NCBI GenBank assembly: GCA_027489915.1
Contig: JAIXZB010000216.1
Span: 1 to 5,007, forward strand
Length of the DNA: 5,007 nt
From: Rickettsiales bacterium
GTDB lineage: Bacteria > Pseudomonadota > Alphaproteobacteria > Rickettsiales > UBA3002
Direction of reading: 5' to 3'
Part shown: positions 1 through 5,007 of the stretch, piece by piece
How the letters are laid out: every line of letters begins with the position of its first letter
Position numbering within the stretch: the first letter of the stretch is position 1
Made by a program: the position numbers and the translations under genes
The notes under the pieces: generated by a model
The model's database searches: none
The model's input: the letters and a program-made list of their open reading frames with translations, nothing else
Told to the model about the DNA's origin: nothing

Positions 1-688
1 GGGGGAGCATGCCAATTGCGCGCATGACATTGATGATGCCTTGTACGCCAGTTTTCGATACGCGGGTATCGAATCTTAATGCTGAGCCGCCCTCAAAAAG
101 CAGGGTGGGAATATTTTTCTCTGCCACCATTTCACGAAGTGATCCATCGCGTGGCGATGCATTGAGGACTACGGGCGCCCCAAAGGCTTTTGCCAGTTCC
201 ATATCGGCAGCTTTGTTGAAGTTGACGCGCACTTGAGGAAGATTTCTGCGATGAATGGCGGCGGTGTGCAAATCAATGCCATGGGTGCATTTCTCGATGA
301 TTTCGCTGCGGAAAATATAGGCTATCTGCGATGCAAGCGAACCATGTTTTTCGCCTGGGAAAGAGCGATTCAAATCCCTGCGATCGGGTAGATATCGGGA
401 TTTGTCATTGAAGCCAAATATATTCACGATGGGGATTGCGATGAGTGTCCCTTTTAATTTTGTCAATGCTTTGTGTTTAAGCAATCTTCTAACAATATCG
501 ACACCGTTAATTTCGTCGCCGTGAATAGCTGCTGAGACAAACAGGGTTGGGCCATCTTCTTTGCCGCGCCAGACAGAAACGGGGATTTTCATATCTGTGT
601 AATCGTAAAGTTTAGCAACGGTGAGGGCTATGTGCTTACGTTCTCCCAGAGCTATGTTTTGCCCTGCAATGTTAAAGTGTGTTGGCAT
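1..688 (-). CDS. Succinylglutamate desuccinylase/aspartoacylase family protein (partial, C-terminus missing)
   Basis: Reading the minus strand from ATG at 688 gives 229 uninterrupted residues that run off the left edge. Family members are usually about 330-350 residues, so roughly the last third is missing. The M14-like zinc carboxypeptidase fold is shown by AAIHGDEING (H56 and E59, first two zinc ligands), PDRRDLNRSFPG (101-112, substrate-binding Arg/Asn region), GIDLHTA (H141, third zinc ligand) and LLFEGG, where E199 is the likely catalytic glutamate. Such enzymes hydrolyse N-acyl amino acids (N-succinylglutamate, N-acetylaspartate) or related amides in the cytoplasm. The actual substrate cannot be read here, and no arginine-degradation (ast) genes are adjacent. 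The start is well fixed: an in-frame stop lies at 701-703 and no other start codon falls between. It begins one base after the transporter stop with no clear Shine-Dalgarno, so it is probably translated by coupling. Family call is firm; substrate unknown. Confidence 0.9.
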   Translation of the reverse strand, partial: MPTHFNIAGQNIALGERKHIALTVAKLYDYTDMKIPVSVWRGKEDGPTLFVSAAIHGDEINGVDIVRRLLKHKALTKLKGTLIAIPIVNIFGFNDKSRYLPDRRDLNRSFPGEKHGSLASQIAYIFRSEIIEKCTHGIDLHTAAIHRRNLPQVRVNFNKAADMELAKAFGAPVVLNASPRDGSLREMVAEKNIPTLLFEGGSALRFDTRVSKTGVQGIINVMRAIGMLP

Positions 689-689
689 A

Positions 690-1706
690 TTAAAACCATT
701 TCAGACGTTTAAGAATTATCAATTGTATGGCAGCGCAAATAACTAGAATGACAACAACGACTGCGAATGCATAGGCGCTCTTCGCTCCCGGGATTCCTTC
801 TACGTTGATGCCCAATAGCCCTGTAACAAACGTGAGGGGAAGAAATATGGCTGAGACAATAGATAGCAAAAAAGTGTTGCGGTTCAGACGATTTGAGAGC
901 GCAAAGCTTAATTCGTCATGCACGATTTGAGAGCGTTCGCGCAGCGCATTAAGATCTTCGATATGGCGTGACATGCGGTCGAATGATTCGAGCAGAAGCT
1001 TTTTATCGCTGCTTTCCAGCCATTTCTGATCCGATAAACGAAGCCTTGCCAACGTGTCGCGCTGCGGAGCAAGGTAGCGATGAAATAGTATGGCTTGTTT
1101 GCGCACTTCGGTTATCTGCTCGCGCAACGCTGCATCGGGCTGTTCGATGATGAGTTCTTCGGCGTTATCCATTTCCTCGTTAAGCTGGGTAATGGTTGGA
1201 TCCATGCGTGTGCAAAGTGTGTCGGACAACATCGCTACGAATTCGCCAGGGTTGTTGGGGCCGACACCTTTTATTAAGGCTTCTCTGATGTCATGAACGG
1301 CACGTAGCCGTCTTTTTCTAACACTGATAATGCGTTGCTTGTTAGCGTGGATACGAATGGAAACCATATCTTCTGGTTCTTCACCCTCGTTGAGGTTGAC
1401 CCCTCTGAAAATAATGATAGCCCCGTCGCCTGTTTCATTCACACGTGGGCGGGTTTCCTGCTGAAGGAGTGCATCTATGGAATATTCTTCTAGCCCGCTA
1501 TACTGTTCTAGCCAGCTGCGTGTGTGAGGGTCATCTAAGAAAAGATGAATCCAATAATTATTAGAGGGTAATTTGCCATTAAAAATGGGAGAGGTGTCTA
1601 GCTCAGTGGCTCCACCAGTCCCGTTCATTTGATAGGCAAATAATATGCAGGGCAATGTTGCTGCATCTTCGACTTCCATCGTTTCTTTGCGCGGTGGGAC
1701 AATCAT
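690..1706 (-). CDS. zntB: ZntB-type CorA-superfamily divalent metal transporter
   Basis: 338 residues, close to the usual length of about 330. The long soluble N-terminal part (1-275) contains ETRPRV (84-89), RKQ (202-204) and RYLAPQRD (210-217), all recognisable from E. coli ZntB, in a helical region that forms the cytoplasmic funnel of the pentamer. Two C-terminal membrane helices follow (about 279-298 and 312-331), joined by a loop beginning GLLGIN and continuing into GIPG. CorA Mg2+ channels have GMN at this spot; ZntB proteins carry G-V/I-N followed by GGIPG-like residues, so GIN (299-301) favours ZntB. The protein ends in the basic LKRLKWF tail typical of the superfamily. Family knowledge: inner-membrane zinc (and possibly Cd/Ni) transport, reported as proton-coupled uptake for E. 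coli ZntB. The start overlaps the stop of the upstream channel gene in an ATGA (1703-1706), and a GGCGG about 10 bases upstream may serve as a weak ribosome-binding site. A second ATG ten codons in is possible but less favoured. Metal specificity is inferred. Confidence 0.88.
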   Translation of the reverse strand: MIVPPRKETMEVEDAATLPCILFAYQMNGTGGATELDTSPIFNGKLPSNNYWIHLFLDDPHTRSWLEQYSGLEEYSIDALLQQETRPRVNETGDGAIIIFRGVNLNEGEEPEDMVSIRIHANKQRIISVRKRRLRAVHDIREALIKGVGPNNPGEFVAMLSDTLCTRMDPTITQLNEEMDNAEELIIEQPDAALREQITEVRKQAILFHRYLAPQRDTLARLRLSDQKWLESSDKKLLLESFDRMSRHIEDLNALRERSQIVHDELSFALSNRLNRNTFLLSIVSAIFLPLTFVTGLLGINVEGIPGAKSAYAFAVVVVILVICAAIQLIILKRLKWF

Positions 1707-3007
1707 AGTTGAGGTGCCGCCTGTATTGCGGTTGGTAGCGATGCTTCATCGGATTTAAGAACGCGAAGTACTTGCTGAGGATAGGGGATGGAAATGTTGT
1801 TGGCCTTGAATTGATCCCAGATGGCAAGCATTACATCGCTTTTGGGCTCCATTCTTCCGTCCGTAACGTCGGCAACCCAGAAATGAAGAATAAGTCCTAT
1901 GCCATGATCGCCAAAGGCATCTAGAACGCACATGGGGGCAGGGGTTTTGATGCAGCGTGGATGTTTTGCCGCTTCGCCGAGCATGATCGAGCGCACCTGA
2001 TGAAGATCGGATTCGTATTCTACACTTACTCTTATTTCTACACGTGCTTTTTTGTTGGAGTATGTCCAGCTCGCTACGCGTTGTGTGATGAAATCTTCAT
2101 TGGGAATAAGTAGTTCTTTGCCATCAACTGTTTCGATACGAGTGAAGCGCGCACCCGTGTGCCTTACAAACCCTGAAGTGCCATCTGAGAGTTCTATCAT
2201 GTCATCGACTTCGATGGATTTTTCAAACAATAAAATGATGCCACTGACAAAGTTTGAGGCAATTTTTTGTAAGCCAAATCCCAACCCCACACCAAGCGCA
2301 CCGCCGAAAACAGAGAGTGCAGTGAGGTCGATGCCAATGAGTTGAAGTGCAAAAATGAATACGAAAAAGTACAGAAAAATCTGAAACATCTTCATGATAA
2401 GAATGCGGTTACTTGCACGAAGGTTTTTAAGCTTTTTCAGGCGCACTTCTGTTATGCTGGTTATGAATCCTGTAAGCCAGATGAGTACACATATTGTGAC
2501 AAGGGTTTTTATGATGGCATAGACAGTGATATCGAATGTGCCGATTGAAATTTCTAGTGATTTCAGAGTTTTTGTAAGTGGTTTCCATACGTTAAAAAGG
2601 TGTAGAAGTGTTACGGGGGCAATAAGAAGTGAAGCGACCCAGCCTGCTGTCTTGCGTGAGGTCATGAGCATGACAAGTCTGATAGCAAACCATGCCACAG
2701 TAACTTTAAGTGCCAGTGGCAGTAAAATCATGTCGATTTCTAGGTGCCTGTAGGTGGCATGTGCGATTCCTGTTAGACCGATGGCAGTTAACGAAGCCAG
2801 AAGTGGAGCCAGAAAATCAATGAGTTTGGATTTCCAGTTGCGGTGAGGAATGGTGTCTATCGCTCGGTTGAGTAGGCTTCCCAGCAGGAGAGATGAAAAA
2901 ATTATTGCAATGAAAATAAGGGTTTCAAACCCCGACAACCTATCGATGGCGTAATGCATCTGTGGTAGTAAATGGGTTTGGGTAATCGTTTGAATCTCGT
3001 TTTCCAT
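1703..3007 (-). CDS. MscS-family mechanosensitive ion channel with extra N-terminal membrane helices
   Basis: 434 residues from ATG 3007 (436 from ATG 3013), clearly longer than the 286-residue E. coli MscS. Numbering from ATG 3013, likely membrane segments are about 31-49, 65-88, 95-117, 124-144, 161-186 and 207-227, then the pore helix. The pore region SVFGGALGVGLGFGLQKIAS (234-253) with its Gly/Ala packing, followed by NFVSGIILLFEKSIEVDD, is the diagnostic MscS signature. After it come the beta domain (GFVRHTGARFTRIET, then LLIPNEDFI at 301-309), the alpha/beta cytoplasmic vestibule, and the closing IPYPQQVLRV (409-418). Family role: inner-membrane channel that opens under membrane tension and releases solutes on hypo-osmotic shock. 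The three or so additional helices place it among the mid-size MscS paralogues rather than the minimal type. I chose ATG 3007 because an AGG sits 7 bases upstream of it but only 1 base upstream of ATG 3013. It is the first gene of the cluster; its stop overlaps the zntB start. Confidence 0.92.
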   Translation of the reverse strand: MENEIQTITQTHLLPQMHYAIDRLSGFETLIFIAIIFSSLLLGSLLNRAIDTIPHRNWKSKLIDFLAPLLASLTAIGLTGIAHATYRHLEIDMILLPLALKVTVAWFAIRLVMLMTSRKTAGWVASLLIAPVTLLHLFNVWKPLTKTLKSLEISIGTFDITVYAIIKTLVTICVLIWLTGFITSITEVRLKKLKNLRASNRILIMKMFQIFLYFFVFIFALQLIGIDLTALSVFGGALGVGLGFGLQKIASNFVSGIILLFEKSIEVDDMIELSDGTSGFVRHTGARFTRIETVDGKELLIPNEDFITQRVASWTYSNKKARVEIRVSVEYESDLHQVRSIMLGEAAKHPRCIKTPAPMCVLDAFGDHGIGLILHFWVADVTDGRMEPKSDVMLAIWDQFKANNISIPYPQQVLRVLKSDEASLPTAIQAAPQL

Positions 3008-3017
3008 ATGCATACCT
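3008..3017 (-). promoter_or_regulatory. Ribosome-binding site deciding the MscS-family start
   Basis: On the minus strand the leader reads AGGTATGCATATG. The AGG (3017-3015) is 7 bases from the ATG at 3007 and only 1 base from the ATG at 3013. Normal Shine-Dalgarno spacing therefore supports the downstream ATG, giving a protein two residues shorter than the longest reading. The motif is short, so the upstream ATG cannot be excluded. Confidence 0.5.
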
Positions 3018-3050
3018 ATGAACAGAGATTAAGTTTCTGCAAATGATTTA

Positions 3051-3079
3051 AGTATTCTACGCACCGTAATCTGTTGCAA
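3051..3079 (-). promoter_or_regulatory. Candidate sigma70-type promoter for the mscS-zntB-deacylase cluster
   Basis: On the minus strand TTGCAA (3079-3074, 4 of 6 to the -35 consensus) is followed after 17 bases by AATACT (3056-3051, 4 of 6 to the -10 consensus). An overlapping TAGAAT at 3059-3054 is a better -10 but leaves only a 14-base spacer. Transcription would begin around 3045 and give a leader of about 35-40 bases. The position suits the first gene of the cluster, but the match is modest. Confidence 0.35.
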
Positions 3080-3088
3080 ATAATGCAC

Positions 3089-3122
3089 TGCACAAAGTAC
3101 TTGCAAAATAGTTCTTTGTGCA
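3089..3122. repeat. Imperfect inverted repeat covering the amt core promoter
   Basis: TGCACAAAG (3089-3097) is matched exactly by its reverse complement CTTTGTGCA (3114-3122). After one T-T mismatch the pairing continues for three more positions (3099-3101 with 3110-3112), leaving an 8-base loop. The dyad spans the candidate -35 box and reaches the edge of the -10 box. It could be an operator for a dimeric regulator. The TGCAC/GTGCA half sites recall NtrC sites, but they are 24 bases apart instead of 7, so I do not call NtrC. A second TGCAC directly abuts the left arm (3084-3088). Confidence 0.5.
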
Positions 3123-3128
3123 TATTAT
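3101..3128 (+). promoter_or_regulatory. Candidate sigma70-type promoter for amt
   Basis: TTGCAA (3101-3106, 4 of 6 to the -35 consensus) and TATTAT (3123-3128, 5 of 6 to the -10 consensus) are separated by 16 bases. The predicted start near 3135 leaves an untranslated leader of about 80 bases before the amt ATG. I searched this intergenic stretch for the GG-N10-GC pattern of sigma54 promoters, which often drive nitrogen genes, and found none on the plus strand. Confidence 0.45.
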
Positions 3129-3172
3129 CCAATGCAATAAATAAAAAATTACGTTGCTGTGAACATTACATT

Positions 3173-3195
3173 GCCTCGGGCGTGGTGCCCGATGC
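3173..3195 (+). other. GC-rich hairpin in the amt 5' leader
   Basis: TCGGGC (3176-3181) pairs perfectly with GCCCGA (3187-3192) around a 5-base GTGGT loop. Beyond a single C/T mismatch two more pairs form (3173-3174 with 3194-3195). It lies 10 bases upstream of the GGAGG ribosome-binding site and has no T-tract after it, so it is not a simple terminator. It may stabilise the leader or tune translation. It does not match any riboswitch class I can recognise. Confidence 0.45.
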
Positions 3196-3205
3196 TTATA
3201 CCTAT

Positions 3206-3210
3206 GGAGG
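3206..3210 (+). promoter_or_regulatory. Ribosome-binding site deciding the amt start
   Basis: A perfect GGAGG lies 4 bases before the ATG at 3215. Other ATGs at 3204 and 3211 are out of the amt frame. The reading frame stays open back to an ATG at 3074, but that start has no Shine-Dalgarno, would put 47 uncharacteristic residues before the signal peptide, and would lie upstream of the predicted promoter. The 3215 start is therefore clearly preferred. Confidence 0.8.
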
Positions 3211-3214
3211 ATGT

Positions 3215-4525
3215 ATGTTCCGAAAGCTTTTACAACTAAGTATTCCACTTATACTATTATCATCACCAGCACTTGCAGATGGCCCTACTATTGACAGTGG
3301 AAACACTGCTTGGCTATTAATATCATCGGCGCTTGTGATGCTCATGACGCCAGGGCTTGCGTTGTTTTATGGCGGCATGGTGAATCCTAAGAACGTGGTT
3401 TCTACGTTGCTGCAAAACTTTATGGCACTTGCTGTTATAGGTATCGCATGGATTGTGGTTGGATACAGCCTGGCTTTCACCGAAGGTAATGCTTTTATTG
3501 GTGGCTTTAGCAACGTGATGTTTGAAGGCCTTATTAACACTACATATGGTGATACTGGCATTCCCTACATTGCATTCGCTATCTTCCAGATGATGTTTGC
3601 TATTATTACGCCTGCACTCATCACTGGTGCATTTGCCGAGCGTGTGAACTTTAAAGCATGGCTCTTTATAATGCTTGTCTGGAGCTTAGCTGTTTACGTT
3701 CCTGTTGCTCACTGGGTTTGGGGTGCAGGTGGCTGGATTGCAGCTAAAGGTGGCTTAGACTTCGCTGGTGGCCTGGTAGTTCACATCACGGCTGGTTTCT
3801 CTGGCCTTGTGGCAGCGTTACTTTGGGGTAAACGTAGCAGTGGTCATGGAGATCATCCATTTGACGTTACCTTGATTATGCTTGGTGCAGCATTACTATG
3901 GTTTGGCTGGTTTGGCTTTAATGCTGGTTCAGCTCTTACCTCGGGTGCGCTTGCATCCTATGCATTCCTCAATACCTTTGCAGCGGCTGCATCCGCATTT
4001 GTTGTGTGGGTTATCGTTGATTGGTGCCGCGTTGGCAAACCTTCAGCAGTTGGGGCTTCCATTGGTATCGTTGTTGGTCTGGTAGCGATTACTCCAGCAG
4101 CTGGTTTCGTAACAGTATCTTCGGCACTTATTATTGGTGTTGTTGCAGCTGTTATCTGTAACTACTTCGCAGTGTTCATCAAGAAAGCTACGCAGATTGA
4201 TGATGCGCTTGATGTGTTTGCTTGCCATGGTGTTGGTGGTGTCGTGGGCTCCATCCTAACTGGTGTGTTTGCGACCAAGGCTGTGAACCCATCCATTGCG
4301 GTTGAAGGGATTGCCATCAGCGGTGAAACATCCCTGTTCTATGCTAACCTTATCAGTGTTGCTGCTGTTGCAGGGTTCTCTGTGGTAGCTACTTACATCA
4401 TCATTAAGCTTGTTAATCTCATTACACCTATCCGTGTATCTTCGGAGATTGAAGATGCTGGCTTGGATCATGCTACGCATGGTGAACATGCCCGCTACGC
4501 AATAGCTGCCAAAGCTAAGAAGTAA
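3215..4525 (+). CDS. amt: Ammonium transporter, AmtB type
   Basis: 436 residues from ATG 3215. Residues 1-21 look like a cleavable signal peptide (MFRKLL, a hydrophobic core, then PALA before D22), as in E. coli AmtB, leaving about 415 mature residues and an expected eleven membrane helices. Pore features are intact: PGLALFYGGMV (46-56) near the start, the Phe gate (F124 and F128 in IFQMMFA), D182 in LDFAGG needed for ammonium recruitment, the twin histidines H190 (VVHITAG) and H338 (ACHGVGG), and GWFGFNAGSAL (231-241). Family role: a trimeric inner-membrane channel for ammonium uptake at low external nitrogen. The C-terminal tail keeps GLDHATHGEHA (416-426), the segment bound by PII (GlnK) proteins to block the pore. 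No glnK is adjacent: upstream is a divergent channel gene, downstream a terminator. It therefore appears to be transcribed alone. Nothing is truncated or unusual in the core. Confidence 0.97.
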   Translation: MFRKLLQLSIPLILLSSPALADGPTIDSGNTAWLLISSALVMLMTPGLALFYGGMVNPKNVVSTLLQNFMALAVIGIAWIVVGYSLAFTEGNAFIGGFSNVMFEGLINTTYGDTGIPYIAFAIFQMMFAIITPALITGAFAERVNFKAWLFIMLVWSLAVYVPVAHWVWGAGGWIAAKGGLDFAGGLVVHITAGFSGLVAALLWGKRSSGHGDHPFDVTLIMLGAALLWFGWFGFNAGSALTSGALASYAFLNTFAAAASAFVVWVIVDWCRVGKPSAVGASIGIVVGLVAITPAAGFVTVSSALIIGVVAAVICNYFAVFIKKATQIDDALDVFACHGVGGVVGSILTGVFATKAVNPSIAVEGIAISGETSLFYANLISVAAVAGFSVVATYIIIKLVNLITPIRVSSEIEDAGLDHATHGEHARYAIAAKAKK

Positions 4526-4539
4526 CATCAAGCTTAAAG

Positions 4540-4577
4540 AAAGGGGCGATGGAAGTAATTTCCATCGCCCCTTTTTT
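4540..4577. terminator. Intrinsic terminator between convergent genes, probably bidirectional
   Basis: A 15-bp perfect stem (4540-4554 with 4560-4574) with GGGGCGATGGAA as its core surrounds a 5-base loop, and six T residues run from 4572 to 4577. It begins 14 bases after the amt stop. On the minus strand it lies about 40 bases after the stop of the convergent gene, and there the stem is followed by a shorter T-rich run (TTTCTTT). It should stop amt transcripts efficiently and minus-strand transcripts somewhat less so. Confidence 0.9.
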
Positions 4578-4614
4578 GGGTTATCTGCTATCTGTAAACA
4601 GTGCCGAAATGTAT

Positions 4615-5007
4615 TTATTTAGGTTGTGTTTGCACAATAACGCCATACCAACCCAATCCATCGTATTCTTGATAGCCCAGTGTTTTAGCGAAGGCAGTTA
4701 TTGTTCCTGCAGATTTATCAATATAGAATCCTTTGGATTCGCCATTATGCATGAGTGGGAAGTTTTGCAGCAAGCCTTGCCCATCGGATGATGCGATGAT
4801 GCGCATACGGTTGTCTAGCAACAATACGCGGCTGAAGGATTTTTCTTCGGCGGACAATGTAGGCTCATCTGTAACGATAACTCTGGATTGATTAACCCAA
4901 TCAAAATACACGCCCAGTACACCCAATATCTCACCTGTTGATTCGCCGCCGCGTCTAACAGTAGCTGCATAGACTGAAGCTGGTTGATTATTGTGCAGAG
5001 GGCATAA
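4615..5007 (-). CDS. Cache-like sensory domain protein, C-terminal fragment (N-terminus beyond window)
   Basis: The minus-strand frame is open from the right edge to TAA at 4617-4615, giving 130 residues with no start required inside the window. A TTG at 4926 is in frame, but sequence upstream of it continues the same domain (NNQPASVYAATVRRGGES), so it is not the real start. The fragment reads like the distal half of a Cache/PAS-like ligand-binding domain: GVLGVYFDW (29-37), the strand RVLLLDNRMRIIASS (60-74), then GLLQNFPL, GFYIDKSAGTITAFAKT, and a final GYQEYDGLGWYGVIVQ (111-126). Such domains bind small ligands in chemoreceptors and other signalling proteins. No membrane helix, HAMP or output domain follows; the protein ends at QTQPK, four residues past the domain. 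Any output module must lie N-terminal, outside the window. The domain call rests on pattern recognition only. Confidence 0.7.
   Translation of the reverse strand, partial: LCPLHNNQPASVYAATVRRGGESTGEILGVLGVYFDWVNQSRVIVTDEPTLSAEEKSFSRVLLLDNRMRIIASSDGQGLLQNFPLMHNGESKGFYIDKSAGTITAFAKTLGYQEYDGLGWYGVIVQTQPK

Noticed and set aside
9..236. Plus-strand 75-codon frame at the left edge
   Set aside because: It is antisense to the deacylase-family gene, whose conserved zinc-site motifs show the minus strand is coding.
968..1296. Plus-strand open frames within the zntB region
   Set aside because: Several overlapping frames antisense to zntB, none with a ribosome-binding site or a recognisable product.
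2052..2548. Plus-strand open frames of 97 and 68 codons opposite the MscS gene
   Set aside because: They lie antisense to a strongly supported channel gene, including its conserved pore region, and their translations show no recognisable domain.
3089..3122. Canonical NtrC binding site
   Set aside because: The half sites TGCAC and GTGCA are present but 24 bases apart, whereas the NtrC palindrome has about 7 bases between them.
3173..3200. Possible sigma54 promoter or riboswitch upstream of amt
   Set aside because: The GG pairs here are not followed 12 bases later by GC, and the hairpin does not fit a riboswitch consensus I know.
3074..3214. N-terminal extension of amt by 47 codons from an upstream ATG
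   Set aside because: No ribosome-binding site at 3074. The extension is not transporter-like and would sit before a normal signal peptide. GGAGG directly precedes the 3215 ATG.
3204..3239. Eleven-codon reading frame overlapping the amt start, possible leader peptide
   Set aside because: It starts inside the amt ribosome-binding region, has no Shine-Dalgarno of its own and shows no amino-acid pattern typical of attenuator peptides.
4256..4531. Minus-strand 91-codon frame opposite the 3' end of amt
   Set aside because: It is antisense to conserved AmtB sequence, has a cysteine/serine-rich translation without a domain, and is explained as a shadow of the real gene.

Overview
The window looks like an ordinary chromosomal stretch from a Gram-negative, proteobacterium-like organism of moderate GC content. 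An alphaproteobacterium is plausible, but that is inference from protein style only. Genes are tightly packed. I see no mobile element, CRISPR array, tRNA or rRNA, and no sign of an undescribed multi-gene system. The themes are membrane transport and envelope homeostasis.

Left part (1-3007, all minus strand): a compact three-gene cluster read right to left. It starts with a multi-spanning MscS-family mechanosensitive channel. Next is a ZntB-type CorA-superfamily metal transporter whose start overlaps the channel's stop by 4 bases. Last is a zinc-dependent succinylglutamate desuccinylase/aspartoacylase-family enzyme that starts one base after the transporter stop and runs off the left edge. 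This spacing implies one polycistronic message with translational coupling.

Middle (3008-3214): a roughly 200-bp divergent control region. It carries a candidate promoter in each direction, both built on a TTGCAA -35 box. A 13-position imperfect inverted repeat covers the rightward core promoter, and a GC-rich hairpin lies just upstream of the amt ribosome-binding site.

Right part: amt (plus strand) encodes a complete AmtB-type ammonium channel with a signal peptide, the twin-histidine pore and the C-terminal segment that PII proteins normally contact. No glnK/PII gene is next to it on either side. A strong hairpin terminator follows, usable from both sides. It separates amt from a convergent minus-strand gene that enters from the right edge. 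Only the last 130 residues of that gene are present, and they look like the distal half of a Cache-type ligand-binding domain that ends at the protein's own C-terminus.

Functionally, the left cluster would combine osmotic-shock release, divalent-metal transport and hydrolysis of an N-acyl amino acid or related amide. The amt unit serves nitrogen acquisition. No direct functional link between the two sides can be shown from sequence alone, apart from the shared divergent promoter region.
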